The notes under the pieces are model-generated. The model was not told the DNA's origin and did not search any database. It saw only the letters and a program-made list of their open reading frames with translations. A DNA stretch of 64,000 nucleotides from Arthrobacter agilis. Its GTDB lineage: Bacteria > Actinomycetota > Actinomycetes > Actinomycetales > Micrococcaceae. The DNA is taken from positions 2,046,001 to 2,110,000 of the forward strand of contig NZ_JAUSXO010000001.1 of NCBI RefSeq assembly GCF_030816075.1, given 5' to 3'. Below, piece after piece: positions 25,091 to 34,020 of this stretch. How positions within the stretch are numbered: position 1 is the first letter of the stretch; each line of letters begins with the position of its first letter. Made by a program: the position numbers and the translations under genes.

Positions 25091-26630
25091 CGGCAGGGCC
25101 GGGACCGGGAGGACCGGAGCCGGCCGGTCCCCCGGGGGCGCCCTGGCCGTCGTCCTCGCCCTGCTGTGCATCGTGGCGGGGCTCGTCTCCGGCCGTCCCG
25201 ACACCACCGCACTGGCCGCGCCGTTCGCCCTCCTCGCCCTCGCCGCCCGCACCGGGCCGCGCGGCCGGGAGGAACCACCTGTCCGCATCACCAGCGACCG
25301 GCGGCCCGGAGCGCAGGGCGCACGCGCTCGCCTGCTGCTCGGACCGTCGACGGGCAGGGCGTCCGGGGGCGGCCTCACCGCGACGATCCTGGCCGCGCCC
25401 GGCTGTCCACCGGACGGCCTCGTGCTGACGACCGGCGAGGAGTGCCCGCTGCTGGTCGGGGCACCGCCCTCCGGGGAGCGCGACGTCCTGTCGTACGCGT
25501 CGGCCGGCGTTCCAGCGGACGTCACCGGGTCCTCGTCCTTCATCGCGGGCCGGCCCGTGCGCCTCAGCATCCTCCCGCCGGTCGGCGTGGCCCTCGCGCG
25601 TCCCGTGGCGAGGCGGCTCCTCGGTCTCGCCGGCACGCACGTGTCGAGGCGGCCGGGTGAGGGTGTCGAACTGCGGTCGGTCGCACCGCTCCAACCGGGC
25701 GATGCCCTGCGGCGGATCGACTGGCGCGCCACCGCCCGCCGTTCCACCGACCAGGACAGGCTCATGGTGCGGCGCTCCTATGCCGATGCGGAGGCCTCCG
25801 TCCTCCTCGTGGTCGACCCCGCACAGGACCTCCCGTCGTCGACCGCCGACTGGTTCGCCACGGGGAGTCCCCGCATCACCAGCGGGTCCCTCCACGTGGC
25901 GCGGGCCGCCGCCACGGCGGTCGCCGCCTCCTTCCTCGCCGGCGGCGATCGGGTAGGACTGGACGACCTGTCCGGGACCCGGCGCGCCCTGCGCTCCGCC
26001 GGCGGCGCCCGGCACCTCGAGCGGATCCGTACGCGGCTCGCAGGGACGTCCGTGGTCCCCCGACGGCGCCGCAGCCGGGACCCCGTGCCGCCGCCGGGCG
26101 CCGTCGTCGTGGTCTTCTCGCCCTTCCTCGATGACGAGCCGGCGCGCCTGCTGCGCCTGTGGCACGCCCAGGGCCACCTCGTGGTCGGCGTCGACTGCGT
26201 GCCACAGCTGCTGCCGGGCGGGACGACGGCGTCCCAGGCCCAGGCCGTGCGGCTGACGCTCCTCCGGCGCCGCCTGCTGCTCGAGGGCCTGCGGGAGGAC
26301 GGCATCCCGGTCCTCGCGGGCACGTCGACGGCCACGCGGGGCGGAACGCCCGGCGTGAACTCCGCACCGGCGGAGGTCGCTGCCCGCAGAGCGGCCGGTG
26401 CGGCCGGCGCGGATCTCTTCGCGCCGTCCGGCCCCGATCTCGAGACCGGCCTCCGCCTGCTCGCGCGGCAGGCGGGCAGGCGGAGCGCCGGCAGCACACG
26501 GGGTGGCGCCCGCTCGGTTGGCGGGGGTACGTCCGGCGTCCCCGGTCGCCCGCTCCGCTTCGGTGACGGCCGGTCCGCCGGAGCCGCCGGAGCCGCCGGC
26601 GGACCCTCCGGCGCGGGTGCGGTCCTGTGA
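25083..26630 (+). CDS. DUF58-domain protein, MoxR partner
   Basis: A 515-residue protein with two hydrophobic segments near the N-terminus (about 18-60). A central region leads to the DUF58 signature near 200-235, GDALRRIDWRATARRSTDQD followed by LMVRRSY. A VWA-like part with LLVVDPAQDL comes next. The C-terminus is Gly/Ser/Ala-rich. DUF58 proteins are encoded with MoxR ATPases and are likely their client or adaptor at the membrane. The start overlaps moxR by eight bases; the stop overlaps the next gene (GTGA). Confidence 0.88.
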   Translation: MVSGRAGTGRTGAGRSPGGALAVVLALLCIVAGLVSGRPDTTALAAPFALLALAARTGPRGREEPPVRITSDRRPGAQGARARLLLGPSTGRASGGGLTATILAAPGCPPDGLVLTTGEECPLLVGAPPSGERDVLSYASAGVPADVTGSSSFIAGRPVRLSILPPVGVALARPVARRLLGLAGTHVSRRPGEGVELRSVAPLQPGDALRRIDWRATARRSTDQDRLMVRRSYADAEASVLLVVDPAQDLPSSTADWFATGSPRITSGSLHVARAAATAVAASFLAGGDRVGLDDLSGTRRALRSAGGARHLERIRTRLAGTSVVPRRRRSRDPVPPPGAVVVVFSPFLDDEPARLLRLWHAQGHLVVGVDCVPQLLPGGTTASQAQAVRLTLLRRRLLLEGLREDGIPVLAGTSTATRGGTPGVNSAPAEVAARRAAGAAGADLFAPSGPDLETGLRLLARQAGRRSAGSTRGGARSVGGGTSGVPGRPLRFGDGRSAGAAGAAGGPSGAGAVL

Positions 26631-27154
26631 GTCCCGTACGCCCCGCGCGCCGCACGGGTGACCGCGCCGTCCCGGACCGCGGCGGGCTCGTCCCGCTGGC
26701 CCTGGTGCGGGGTGCGACGGCACTGGCGGCGGGGTCGCTCGGCGCGCTCGTCTGGGGCGGTTCCGCCTGGATCGCCGTGCCCCTCGCGGTGGCCGTCGGC
26801 GCCGCGGTCCTCCCGTCGATCGGCCTGGTGTTCCTGGCCCTGCTGCTGCTCGTCGTGGCCTACGCGGTGAACATGCCCGCCGGGTCGCCGTGGCTCCTGG
26901 CCTTCGTCGCCGGGCTCCACGCCGTGTTCGTCCTCTACCTCCTGCTCCTGCACCTCCCCCTGCACGGGTGGATCAGTGTCGCGGCACTGCGGGAGCTCGC
27001 ACTGTCGTTCCTGCGTCGGCAGGTCGTGGCGCAGCCCGTGGCACTGCTCGCGCTGCTGCTCGGCGGCGCCGGCTCGAGCCTGGCGGTCGTGCTCGGCGGG
27101 GTCGCGGCGTTCTCCGGGTGGGCGCTCTGGCTGGTGCTGGGACGACGCGCGTAG
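26627..27154 (+). CDS. Polytopic membrane protein ending the MoxR-DUF58 operon
   Basis: A 175-residue protein with about five membrane helices filling residues 20-170 and short loops. It shares a GTGA overlap with the DUF58 gene, so it belongs to the same message. No family motif is recognised. In related clusters this place is often taken by a transglutaminase-like membrane protein, which this is not: there is no soluble catalytic domain. Confidence 0.75.
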   Translation: MSPVRPARRTGDRAVPDRGGLVPLALVRGATALAAGSLGALVWGGSAWIAVPLAVAVGAAVLPSIGLVFLALLLLVVAYAVNMPAGSPWLLAFVAGLHAVFVLYLLLLHLPLHGWISVAALRELALSFLRRQVVAQPVALLALLLGGAGSSLAVVLGGVAAFSGWALWLVLGRRA

Positions 27155-27238
27155 GGCTGTGCCGGCCCTGGGCGCTTCCGCCGTCCACCGGGCCCGACGT
27201 GTCCTGTCGGGACCTTCCGACGGCCGTGAGCAGCGCTG

Positions 27239-27244
27239 TAGTGT
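27239..27244 (+). promoter_or_regulatory. -10 box of a leaderless gene
   Basis: TAGTGT lies six bases before the GTG of the methyltransferase gene, and no Shine-Dalgarno sequence is present. This TANNNT-N6/7-start arrangement is the usual mark of leaderless transcripts in actinobacteria. Confidence 0.55.
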
Positions 27245-27250
27245 GAGCGC

Positions 27251-28126
27251 GTGATTGTCCCCGACATCTCCCAGGACGCCGCGGCGGTCGCGGACCACTA
27301 CGACGAGCTCGATCCGGTCTATCGCGCCGTCTGGGGCGAGCACGTCCATCACGGACTCTGGGTGACGGGTCGCGAGACGTCCACCGAGGCCGTCGAGGCG
27401 CTCGTCGACACCGTGGGCGACCGGCTCCGCCTCGTACCCGGAGAGGCGTGCATCGACATCGGCTGCGGCTACGGCTCCACCGCACGGCTGCTCGCGGCGA
27501 CGCGTGGGGTCCGCGTGACCGGCTTCACGCTCTCCGCCGAGCAATACCGCTACGCCGCCGCGTGCCCCGGGCCCGACGTCGACATCCAGCTGCGCGACTG
27601 GTTCGCCAACGGGCTGGCCGACGCCTCGGCCGATGCCGCCTGGGCGATCGAGTCGAGCGAGCACATGGTCGACAAGCCCGGGTTCTTCGCCGAGGCGCAT
27701 CGCGTGCTGACGCCCGGCGGCCGCCTCGTGGTCTGCGCGTGGCTCGCGGAGACGGATGCCGGCGGGTGGAAGGTGCGTCACCTGCTCGAGCCGATCTGCC
27801 GCGAAGGGCGCCTGCCGGCGATGGGCACGCGCGAGGAGTACGAGGCGATGGCGAGGGCGGCGGGCTTCACGATCGACGGCTACGAGGATGCCAGCCGCCG
27901 CGTCGCGCGCACCTGGACGATCTGCGCCCGTCGGCTCGCGAAGGCCCTGCTCGTCGATCGCGAGACCCGCCGCCTCGCCCTCGGCGGACGCAACCGCGTC
28001 TTCCTGCTGAGCATCCCCCGCCTGATCCTGGCCTACCGTACCGGTGCGATGCGCTACGGGATCTTCACGCTGTCGGCGGCGAGTGAGGCCCCGGCGCCAC
28101 GCGCAGCCACCCCTGCCGGGGACTGA
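27251..28126 (+). CDS. Class I SAM-dependent methyltransferase
   Basis: A 291-residue methyltransferase. Motif I is CIDIGCGYGSTARLLA near 76-91, followed by GFTLSAEQYRYA, the acidic stretch AAWAIESSEHMVDKPGF and VLTPGGRLVV. The layout, with an N-terminal HYDELDPVYRAVWG helix and the ESSEHM stretch, resembles small-molecule methyltransferases of the tocopherol/sarcosine type. The substrate is not identifiable. The gene stands alone between the MoxR operon and a WYL regulator and appears leaderless. Confidence 0.75.
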   Translation: MIVPDISQDAAAVADHYDELDPVYRAVWGEHVHHGLWVTGRETSTEAVEALVDTVGDRLRLVPGEACIDIGCGYGSTARLLAATRGVRVTGFTLSAEQYRYAAACPGPDVDIQLRDWFANGLADASADAAWAIESSEHMVDKPGFFAEAHRVLTPGGRLVVCAWLAETDAGGWKVRHLLEPICREGRLPAMGTREEYEAMARAAGFTIDGYEDASRRVARTWTICARRLAKALLVDRETRRLALGGRNRVFLLSIPRLILAYRTGAMRYGIFTLSAASEAPAPRAATPAGD

Positions 28127-28147
28127 GGCTCCGACGGCACCTGTGGG

Positions 28148-28168
28148 CCGGCCCCCGCCGCGGGCCGG
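28148..28168. other. GC-rich hairpin without T-run
   Basis: CCGGCCC and GGGCCGG form a seven-base stem around a seven-base loop just after the methyltransferase gene. With no T-run it is at best a weak terminator. Confidence 0.35.
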
Positions 28169-28219
28169 ACGCCGCACGCCCCGCAGGGATCCAGGACACC
28201 TCCTGTCCGCGATCGGACG

Positions 28220-28225
28220 TACCGT
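28220..28225 (+). promoter_or_regulatory. -10 box of leaderless WYL regulator gene
   Basis: TACCGT lies six bases before the ATG of the regulator gene, with only G-rich bases between. This fits a leaderless transcript. Confidence 0.55.
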
Positions 28226-28231
28226 GGGGGC

Positions 28232-29233
28232 ATGATCGAGACGTCGGCACGCCTGCTGCAGCTCCTCTCGCTCCTCCAGCTGCGACGCGAGTGGACCGGT
28301 CCGGCCCTCGCGCAGCGCATGGAGGTCACGGAACGCACGGTCCGCCGGGACATCGGGAAGCTCCGCACCCTGGGCTACCCCATCAACGCGTCGCCCGGCG
28401 TGGCGGGCGGCTACCAGCTGGGCGCCGGCGCCCAGCTGCCACCGCTCCTGCTCGACGACGACGAGGCGCTCGCCGTCGCGATCGGCCTCACCGCGGTCAC
28501 GGCGAGTCCCGTCTCGGGGGTCGGCGAGGCGTCCGTCCGGGCCCTCACCAAACTGGAGCAGGTGCTGCCACCCCGCCTCCGGCCCCGCTTCTCCGGCCTC
28601 CGCTCGGCGGTGACCCGCATGGCGGCGGCGAGCACACCCGTGAATCCCGAAGTACTCACCGCGTTCTCCGCGGCCATCACCGAGCGCCGCTGCGTGGCCT
28701 TCCGCTACGACCGGCACGATGGCGAGTCCTCCCGGCGCATCGTGGAACCGTACCGGCTCGTGGACACGGGCCGACGCTGGTACCTCGTGGCCTTCGACCG
28801 TTCACGGGAGGACTGGCGGACCTTCCGGGTGGATCGCTGCCGGAGCGTCCCCGTGGCACGCGACCGCTTCGCACCCCGGACCCTGCCGGCCGCGGACCTC
28901 GCCGCCTATGTGCAGGAATCCATCACCCGCTCGCCCTTCTCCTACGACGCCGTCATCCGGTTCCATGCGCCCCTGCACGAGTTGGAAGCACGCGTGCCGC
29001 CGACCACGGGAACCCTGGAGGCGGACGGCGACCACGCCACACTGCTCCGGGCCGGCTTCGACTCGCTCGATTTCCCCCTCGCCTACGTGGCGAGCTGGGA
29101 CATCGACTTCGAGGTCCTCGAGCCGGCCGAGATGCGCGAGCGGGCCGTGGTCGTCGCCGAACGCCTGCGCCGATCGGCGGGCGCTCCCGCCCGTACCGAC
29201 GACGCCGTGCAGGCCGGGCCCAGCCCTCAGTGA
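28232..29233 (+). CDS. YafY-type HTH/WYL-domain transcriptional regulator
   Basis: A 333-residue regulator. An N-terminal winged HTH (about 1-60, WTGPALAQRMEVTERTVRRD) is followed by a middle helical region and a WYL domain around 140-220 containing the literal RRWYLVAFD and RTFRVDR stretches. A WCX-type C-terminal domain completes it. WYL domains sense nucleotides or nucleic acid ligands in the characterised cases. The gene is flanked by a methyltransferase and hrpA, and its target is unknown. The -10 box next to the ATG indicates a leaderless mRNA. Confidence 0.85.
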   Translation: MIETSARLLQLLSLLQLRREWTGPALAQRMEVTERTVRRDIGKLRTLGYPINASPGVAGGYQLGAGAQLPPLLLDDDEALAVAIGLTAVTASPVSGVGEASVRALTKLEQVLPPRLRPRFSGLRSAVTRMAAASTPVNPEVLTAFSAAITERRCVAFRYDRHDGESSRRIVEPYRLVDTGRRWYLVAFDRSREDWRTFRVDRCRSVPVARDRFAPRTLPAADLAAYVQESITRSPFSYDAVIRFHAPLHELEARVPPTTGTLEADGDHATLLRAGFDSLDFPLAYVASWDIDFEVLEPAEMRERAVVVAERLRRSAGAPARTDDAVQAGPSPQ

Positions 29234-29279
29234 ACGGCCGCCTGCGGCCCGGCGCGAGCAACTAGACTGGCAGGCAACC

Positions 29280-32200
29280 ATGACACTGACAATCTCCTAC
29301 CCCGCGGACCTCCCTGTCTCGGAGCGCCGGGCAGACATCATGGCCGCGATCGCGGCCAACCAGGTCACCATCATCGCCGGTGAGACCGGGTCCGGGAAGA
29401 CGACGCAGATCCCCAAGATGTGCCTCGAGCTCGGGCTGGCGGAGCACGGACTGATCGGCCACACCCAGCCCCGGCGCCTCGCTGCACGCACCGTGGCCGA
29501 GCGTATCGCCGAGGAGCTGCAGGTACCGCTCGGCGAGGAGGTGGGCTACCAGGTCCGCTTCACCGGCTCGGTGGGCCGCACGACGAAGATCAAGCTCATG
29601 ACCGACGGCATCCTGCTCGCCGAGATCCAGCACGACCGGATGCTGCGCAAATACAGCACCATCATCATCGACGAGGCGCACGAGCGCAGCCTCAACATCG
29701 ACTTCATCCTCGGCTATCTCCGGCGGATCCTGCCCGAGCGCCCGGACCTCAAGGTCATCATCACCTCGGCCACCATCGACCCGGAGCGCTTCGCCGCCCA
29801 CTTCGCCGCCGACGCCGCCGTCGAGAACACCTCCCCCGCGCCGATCATCGAGGTCTCCGGGCGCACCTACCCCGTGGAGATCCGGTACCGGCCGCTCGAC
29901 CAGCCGCCCGGCGGGCTCGACGACGGCGACGGCGGCGCGGACAGCGAGCTCGAGGAGGAACGCGATCCCCTCGATGCCGTCTGCGACGCGGTGGACGAGC
30001 TGTCCCTCGAGGCGCCGGGCGACATCCTCGTCTTCTTCTCCGGCGAGCGCGAGATCCGCGACGCCGCCGACGCGCTCCGGGCACGGATCCAGTCGACGAC
30101 GCGGCTGCGCGGCACGGAGGTCCTGCCCCTGTTCGCGCGCCTGTCCCTCGAGGAGCAGCACCGGGTCTTCCGCCCCACGGGCAGCCACCGCCGGATCGTG
30201 CTCGCCACGAACGTCGCCGAGACCTCCCTCACCGTGCCGGGCATCAAGTACGTGATCGACACGGGCACGGCGCGCATCTCGCGCTACTCCCACCGCACCA
30301 AGGTGCAGCGCCTGCCGATCGAGCGCGTCTCCCAGGCGTCCGCGAACCAGCGCTCGGGCCGCAGCGGGCGTGTCTCCAACGGCATCGCCATCCGCCTCTA
30401 CTCCGAGGAGGACTTCGCGTCGCGGCGTCCGTTCACCGAGCCGGAGATCCTCCGCACGAGCCTCGCCGCCGTCATCCTGCAGATGGCGGCCATGGGCGTC
30501 ACGCGCAGCCCGAAGGACATCGCCGAGTTCCCGTTCGTGGAACCGCCCGAGACCAAGGCGATCAACGACGGCGTGGCCCTGCTGCGCGAGCTCGGCGCCC
30601 TGAAGGACGACGGCGGACTCTCAGCCGTCGGACGCAAGCTCGCCCAGCTCCCCGTCGACCCCCGGCTGGGACGCATGATCGTCGAGGCCGGCGCCCGCGG
30701 TGCCGTCAAGGAGGTCATGGTCCTCGCTGCGGCGCTGACCATCCAGGACCCGCGCGAGCGGCCCTCCGCCGACCAGCCCGCGAAGCAGCAGCAGGCGGCG
30801 GAGAAGCACAAGCGTTTCGTCGACGAGAACTCGGACTTCACCGCCTACCTCAACCTGTGGCGCTACCTGCAGGAGAAGCAGGCCGAACTCTCCTCGACGC
30901 AGTTCCGGAAGCTGTGCCGCACCGAGTTCATCAACTACCTGCGCGTACGCGAGTGGCAGGACCTCTTCCAGCAGCTGCGCCAGCTCGCCAAGCCTCTCGG
31001 CATCACGCTGCCCGCCGGCCCCGTGGACCCTGTGGGCCTGCACGAGCAGATCCACGTCAGCCTGCTCTCGGGGCTGCTCAGCAACATCGGGCTCTACGAC
31101 CAGCGCAAGCGCGAGTACGCCGGGGCACGGGGCACCCGCTTCGCCGTCTTCCCCGGGTCCGCGCTGTTCAAGAAGTCGCCCGACTGGGTCATGGCCGCCG
31201 AGCTCGTGGAGACCTCCCGGCTCTGGGCCAGGGTCGTCGCCCGCATCGACCCGCTGTGGGCCGAGCAGGTGGCGCCGCACCTCGTGAAGCGCACCTACAG
31301 CGAGCCACACTGGTCCCGGAAGATGGGCTCGGTCATGGCGTACGAGAAGGTCACGCTGTACGGCGTGCCGATCGTGCCGCAGCGCCGCATCAACTACGGC
31401 CGGATCGACCGGGAGGTCGCCCGTGAGCTGTTCATCCGCCACGCCCTCGTGGAGGGCGACTGGAAGACGCACCACACGTTCTTCAGCCGCAACCAGGCCC
31501 GCCTGGCCGAGGTGGACGAGCTCGAGAACCGCCTGCGACGGCGTGACCTGCGGGTCGACGACGAGACGCTCTTCGAGTTCTACGACCAGCGCATCGGCCC
31601 CGACGTCGTCTCGGAACGGCACTTCGACTCCTGGTGGAAGAAGGCCCGCCACGAGCACCCCGACCTGCTCGACTTCGACCCGGAGCAGCTCCTCAGCGAG
31701 GATGCCGCGGAGCTCGACGAGGCCGCATTCCCGAGCGTCTGGCACCAGGCGGGCTTCGAGCTGCCGCTGACCTACGAGTTCTCGCCACTGACCCCGGGGG
31801 CGCACGACGGCGTCACGGTCACCATCCCCGTCCTGTTCCTCAACCAGCTCGAGCCGAAGCCGTTCCGCTGGCAGATCCCCGGCCAGCGCGTGGAGCTCGT
31901 CACCGCGCTCATCAAGTCCCTGCCGAAGCAGATCCGGAAGAACTTCGTGCCGGCGCCCGACGTGGCCCGCACCGCAGTCGCCGCCCTCGCCGCGGACTTC
32001 GACCCCGCACAGGACGATCTCGAGGCGTCCCTCGAACTCGCGCTGCGCCGGCTGCGCGGGCACATCATCCCGCCCGGGTCGTGGAACTGGTCCGCGGTGC
32101 CGCAGCACCTGCTGATGATGTTCCGCATCGTCGATGCCGGCGGCCGGGTCCTCGACGAATCCCGCGACCTCGAGGCACTGAAGGAATCGCTCGCGCCCGC

Positions 32201-33308
32201 GGTGAGCCGTGCCATCGCGCAGTCCCTCGGCGCCACGCCCGGCAGCACGCGCCCCTCCGGGGGCCCCGGGCGCGGCGGCCGCGGAGGAGGCACGGGACCC
32301 GCCGGGCGGGACGACGGACGCGCCGCGGGCACGCGGGGCGGACGGGGCGCACCGGTCACCGACGCACCCCGGGCGGGCAGCGGCGTCGCCCCTGCCTCCC
32401 GCGGCGGGGTCGCCGTGGCCGAGGCACCGGCCGTCGCGGAGCGCACGGGAGAGACGTCGTGGGTCTTCGGCACCCTCGAGCGCGAGGTGTCGCGGACCGT
32501 CGCCGGGCACCGGGTCACGGGTTTCCCTGCCGTGGTGGACGAGGGCACGTCGGTGGGGCTGAAGGTCTTCCCCGACGCCGGCCAGCAGGCGACGGTCATG
32601 CGGGCGGGCGTCATCCGGCTCCTGTCCCTGCGCATCCCGAGCCCGGCGAAATACGTCCTCGAGCACCTGAGCAACACCGAGAAGCTCACGTTCAGCCAGA
32701 ACCCGCACGGCAGTGTCGCGGAGCTGATCCGCGACTGCTCGCTGGCCGCGATCGACAAGCTCGTGCCGGAGGAGCTGCCCTGGACGGAGGAGGCCTTCGA
32801 CCGGTTGTACGAGGCGGTCCGCGCGGAGCTCATCGACACCGTCTTCACGGTGACGGCCACGGTCGAGCGCGTGCTGTCCAGCACCCGTCGGATCCAGAAG
32901 CAGCTGAAGGGCACGACGAGCCTTGCGCTCATCACGGCGCTGAACGACGTCCGGAGCCAGCTCGAGCACCTCGTCTACCCCGGCTTCGTCGCGGCGACCG
33001 GCTACGCGCAGCTTGCGCACCTCCCCCGCTACCTGAGGGCCATCGAGGTCCGGCTCGAGAAGCTGCCGACGAACGTGCAGCGCGACGGCCTCGGCATGGC
33101 CGTCGTCCAGCGGCTGGAGGACGAGTACGACGACGCCGTCGCGTCGCTGGCGGCAGGGCGCCATCGCCCGGCCGCACTCCGGCGCGTGCGCTGGATGATC
33201 GAGGAGCTGCGCGTGAGCCTGTTCGCCCAGGATCTCGGGACGGCGTACTCGGTGTCGGAGAAACGCGTCAGGACGGCCCTGAACGAGGCCCTCGCGGCCA
33301 CCCGGTAG
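29280..33308 (+). CDS. hrpA: ATP-dependent RNA helicase HrpA
   Basis: A 1342-residue DEAH-box helicase. Walker A GETGSGKTTQ is near 35, DEAH in IIIDEAHERSLNIDF near 130, then helicase C with the QRSGRSGR arginine-finger stretch, HA2/OB parts and a C-terminal DUF3418 region. HrpA acts on structured RNA and on stalled ribosomes. An acidic Gly/Asp loop occurs near 205-235, and residues ~988-1047 are a Gly/Arg-rich insertion absent from E. coli HrpA. The ATG at 29280 fits the family N-terminus. TAGACT lies 11 bases upstream, so the leader is very short. Confidence 0.95.
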   Translation: MTLTISYPADLPVSERRADIMAAIAANQVTIIAGETGSGKTTQIPKMCLELGLAEHGLIGHTQPRRLAARTVAERIAEELQVPLGEEVGYQVRFTGSVGRTTKIKLMTDGILLAEIQHDRMLRKYSTIIIDEAHERSLNIDFILGYLRRILPERPDLKVIITSATIDPERFAAHFAADAAVENTSPAPIIEVSGRTYPVEIRYRPLDQPPGGLDDGDGGADSELEEERDPLDAVCDAVDELSLEAPGDILVFFSGEREIRDAADALRARIQSTTRLRGTEVLPLFARLSLEEQHRVFRPTGSHRRIVLATNVAETSLTVPGIKYVIDTGTARISRYSHRTKVQRLPIERVSQASANQRSGRSGRVSNGIAIRLYSEEDFASRRPFTEPEILRTSLAAVILQMAAMGVTRSPKDIAEFPFVEPPETKAINDGVALLRELGALKDDGGLSAVGRKLAQLPVDPRLGRMIVEAGARGAVKEVMVLAAALTIQDPRERPSADQPAKQQQAAEKHKRFVDENSDFTAYLNLWRYLQEKQAELSSTQFRKLCRTEFINYLRVREWQDLFQQLRQLAKPLGITLPAGPVDPVGLHEQIHVSLLSGLLSNIGLYDQRKREYAGARGTRFAVFPGSALFKKSPDWVMAAELVETSRLWARVVARIDPLWAEQVAPHLVKRTYSEPHWSRKMGSVMAYEKVTLYGVPIVPQRRINYGRIDREVARELFIRHALVEGDWKTHHTFFSRNQARLAEVDELENRLRRRDLRVDDETLFEFYDQRIGPDVVSERHFDSWWKKARHEHPDLLDFDPEQLLSEDAAELDEAAFPSVWHQAGFELPLTYEFSPLTPGAHDGVTVTIPVLFLNQLEPKPFRWQIPGQRVELVTALIKSLPKQIRKNFVPAPDVARTAVAALAADFDPAQDDLEASLELALRRLRGHIIPPGSWNWSAVPQHLLMMFRIVDAGGRVLDESRDLEALKESLAPAVSRAIAQSLGATPGSTRPSGGPGRGGRGGGTGPAGRDDGRAAGTRGGRGAPVTDAPRAGSGVAPASRGGVAVAEAPAVAERTGETSWVFGTLEREVSRTVAGHRVTGFPAVVDEGTSVGLKVFPDAGQQATVMRAGVIRLLSLRIPSPAKYVLEHLSNTEKLTFSQNPHGSVAELIRDCSLAAIDKLVPEELPWTEEAFDRLYEAVRAELIDTVFTVTATVERVLSSTRRIQKQLKGTTSLALITALNDVRSQLEHLVYPGFVAATGYAQLAHLPRYLRAIEVRLEKLPTNVQRDGLGMAVVQRLEDEYDDAVASLAAGRHRPAALRRVRWMIEELRVSLFAQDLGTAYSVSEKRVRTALNEALAATR

Positions 33309-33325
33309 CCGGCCGACCGGTAACT

Positions 33326-33355
33326 AACGGGCCGGCCGGTAACGGGCCGGCCGGT
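33326..33355. repeat. Perfect 15-bp tandem repeat after hrpA
   Basis: AACGGGCCGGCCGGT occurs twice in a row, and each copy contains the palindrome GGCCGGCC. Degenerate copies flank it from about 33309 to 33385. It separates the convergent hrpA and HIT genes and could form alternative hairpins; no T-run is present. Confidence 0.75.
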
Positions 33356-33398
33356 AGGCGGCCACCCGGAAACGGCCGGCCCTGCCCGTCCGTTCCGC

Positions 33399-33824
33399 CT
33401 ACTGCGGGACGGAGTCCCCGTGCCCGGCGTCGCGCAGGGCGGCCCGGAGGGCGTCGGCGGCGCTGTCCATGGCGGCGGGGTCGGGCGCGTGGTCGACGCG
33501 CCTGACGTCGAAGTCGTCCGGCGACTGCGTGGGCCAGACGTGGACGTGCAGGTGGGGCACCTCGTAGCCCTCGAGGAGGACCCCGACGCGCCTGGCCCCG
33601 AAGGCCTTCTCCTGCGCGCGGCCGACCGCCTGCGCGACCGCCATCACCCTGGCCAGCGTCCCGGCGTCGGCCTCGAGCCAGTGCTCGATCTCCCGGCGTG
33701 GCACCACGAGCGTGTGCCCCGGGGTGATCGGGGCGATGGTCAGGAAGGCGACGACGTCCTCGTCCTGCCAGACGAACCGGCCGGGTATCTCTCCGTCGAT
33801 GATCTTCGTGAACAGCGTGGGCAT
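33399..33824 (-). CDS. HIT-family nucleotide hydrolase
   Basis: A 141-residue histidine-triad protein with the catalytic HLHVHVWPT at 91-99 and the N-terminal FTKIIDGEIPGRFVWQDEDV typical of HinT-like enzymes that cleave purine nucleoside phosphoramidates. The ATG has AGGAGG four bases upstream, which decides the start against a longer reading from 33944. It is followed on the minus strand by no close partner. Confidence 0.9.
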   Translation of the reverse strand: MPTLFTKIIDGEIPGRFVWQDEDVVAFLTIAPITPGHTLVVPRREIEHWLEADAGTLARVMAVAQAVGRAQEKAFGARRVGVLLEGYEVPHLHVHVWPTQSPDDFDVRRVDHAPDPAAMDSAADALRAALRDAGHGDSVPQ

Positions 33825-34020
33825 GGTTCCTCCTGGAGTTGCGGCCGTATCGACGCCGTCGGCGCCCGCCGCCTCATCCGGCGCCGGGGAGGGCAGTGCC
33901 ACTGCGCCGCGCAGGGGTGGTGGCACGGGACGTCCTGGGGTCATGCCCCGACGCTACCGCGCCGCCCGGGAAGGGGCCAGCGGCAGGGTCGGGGCACGCC
34001 CTGCTCGGTCTGTGCCGGCG

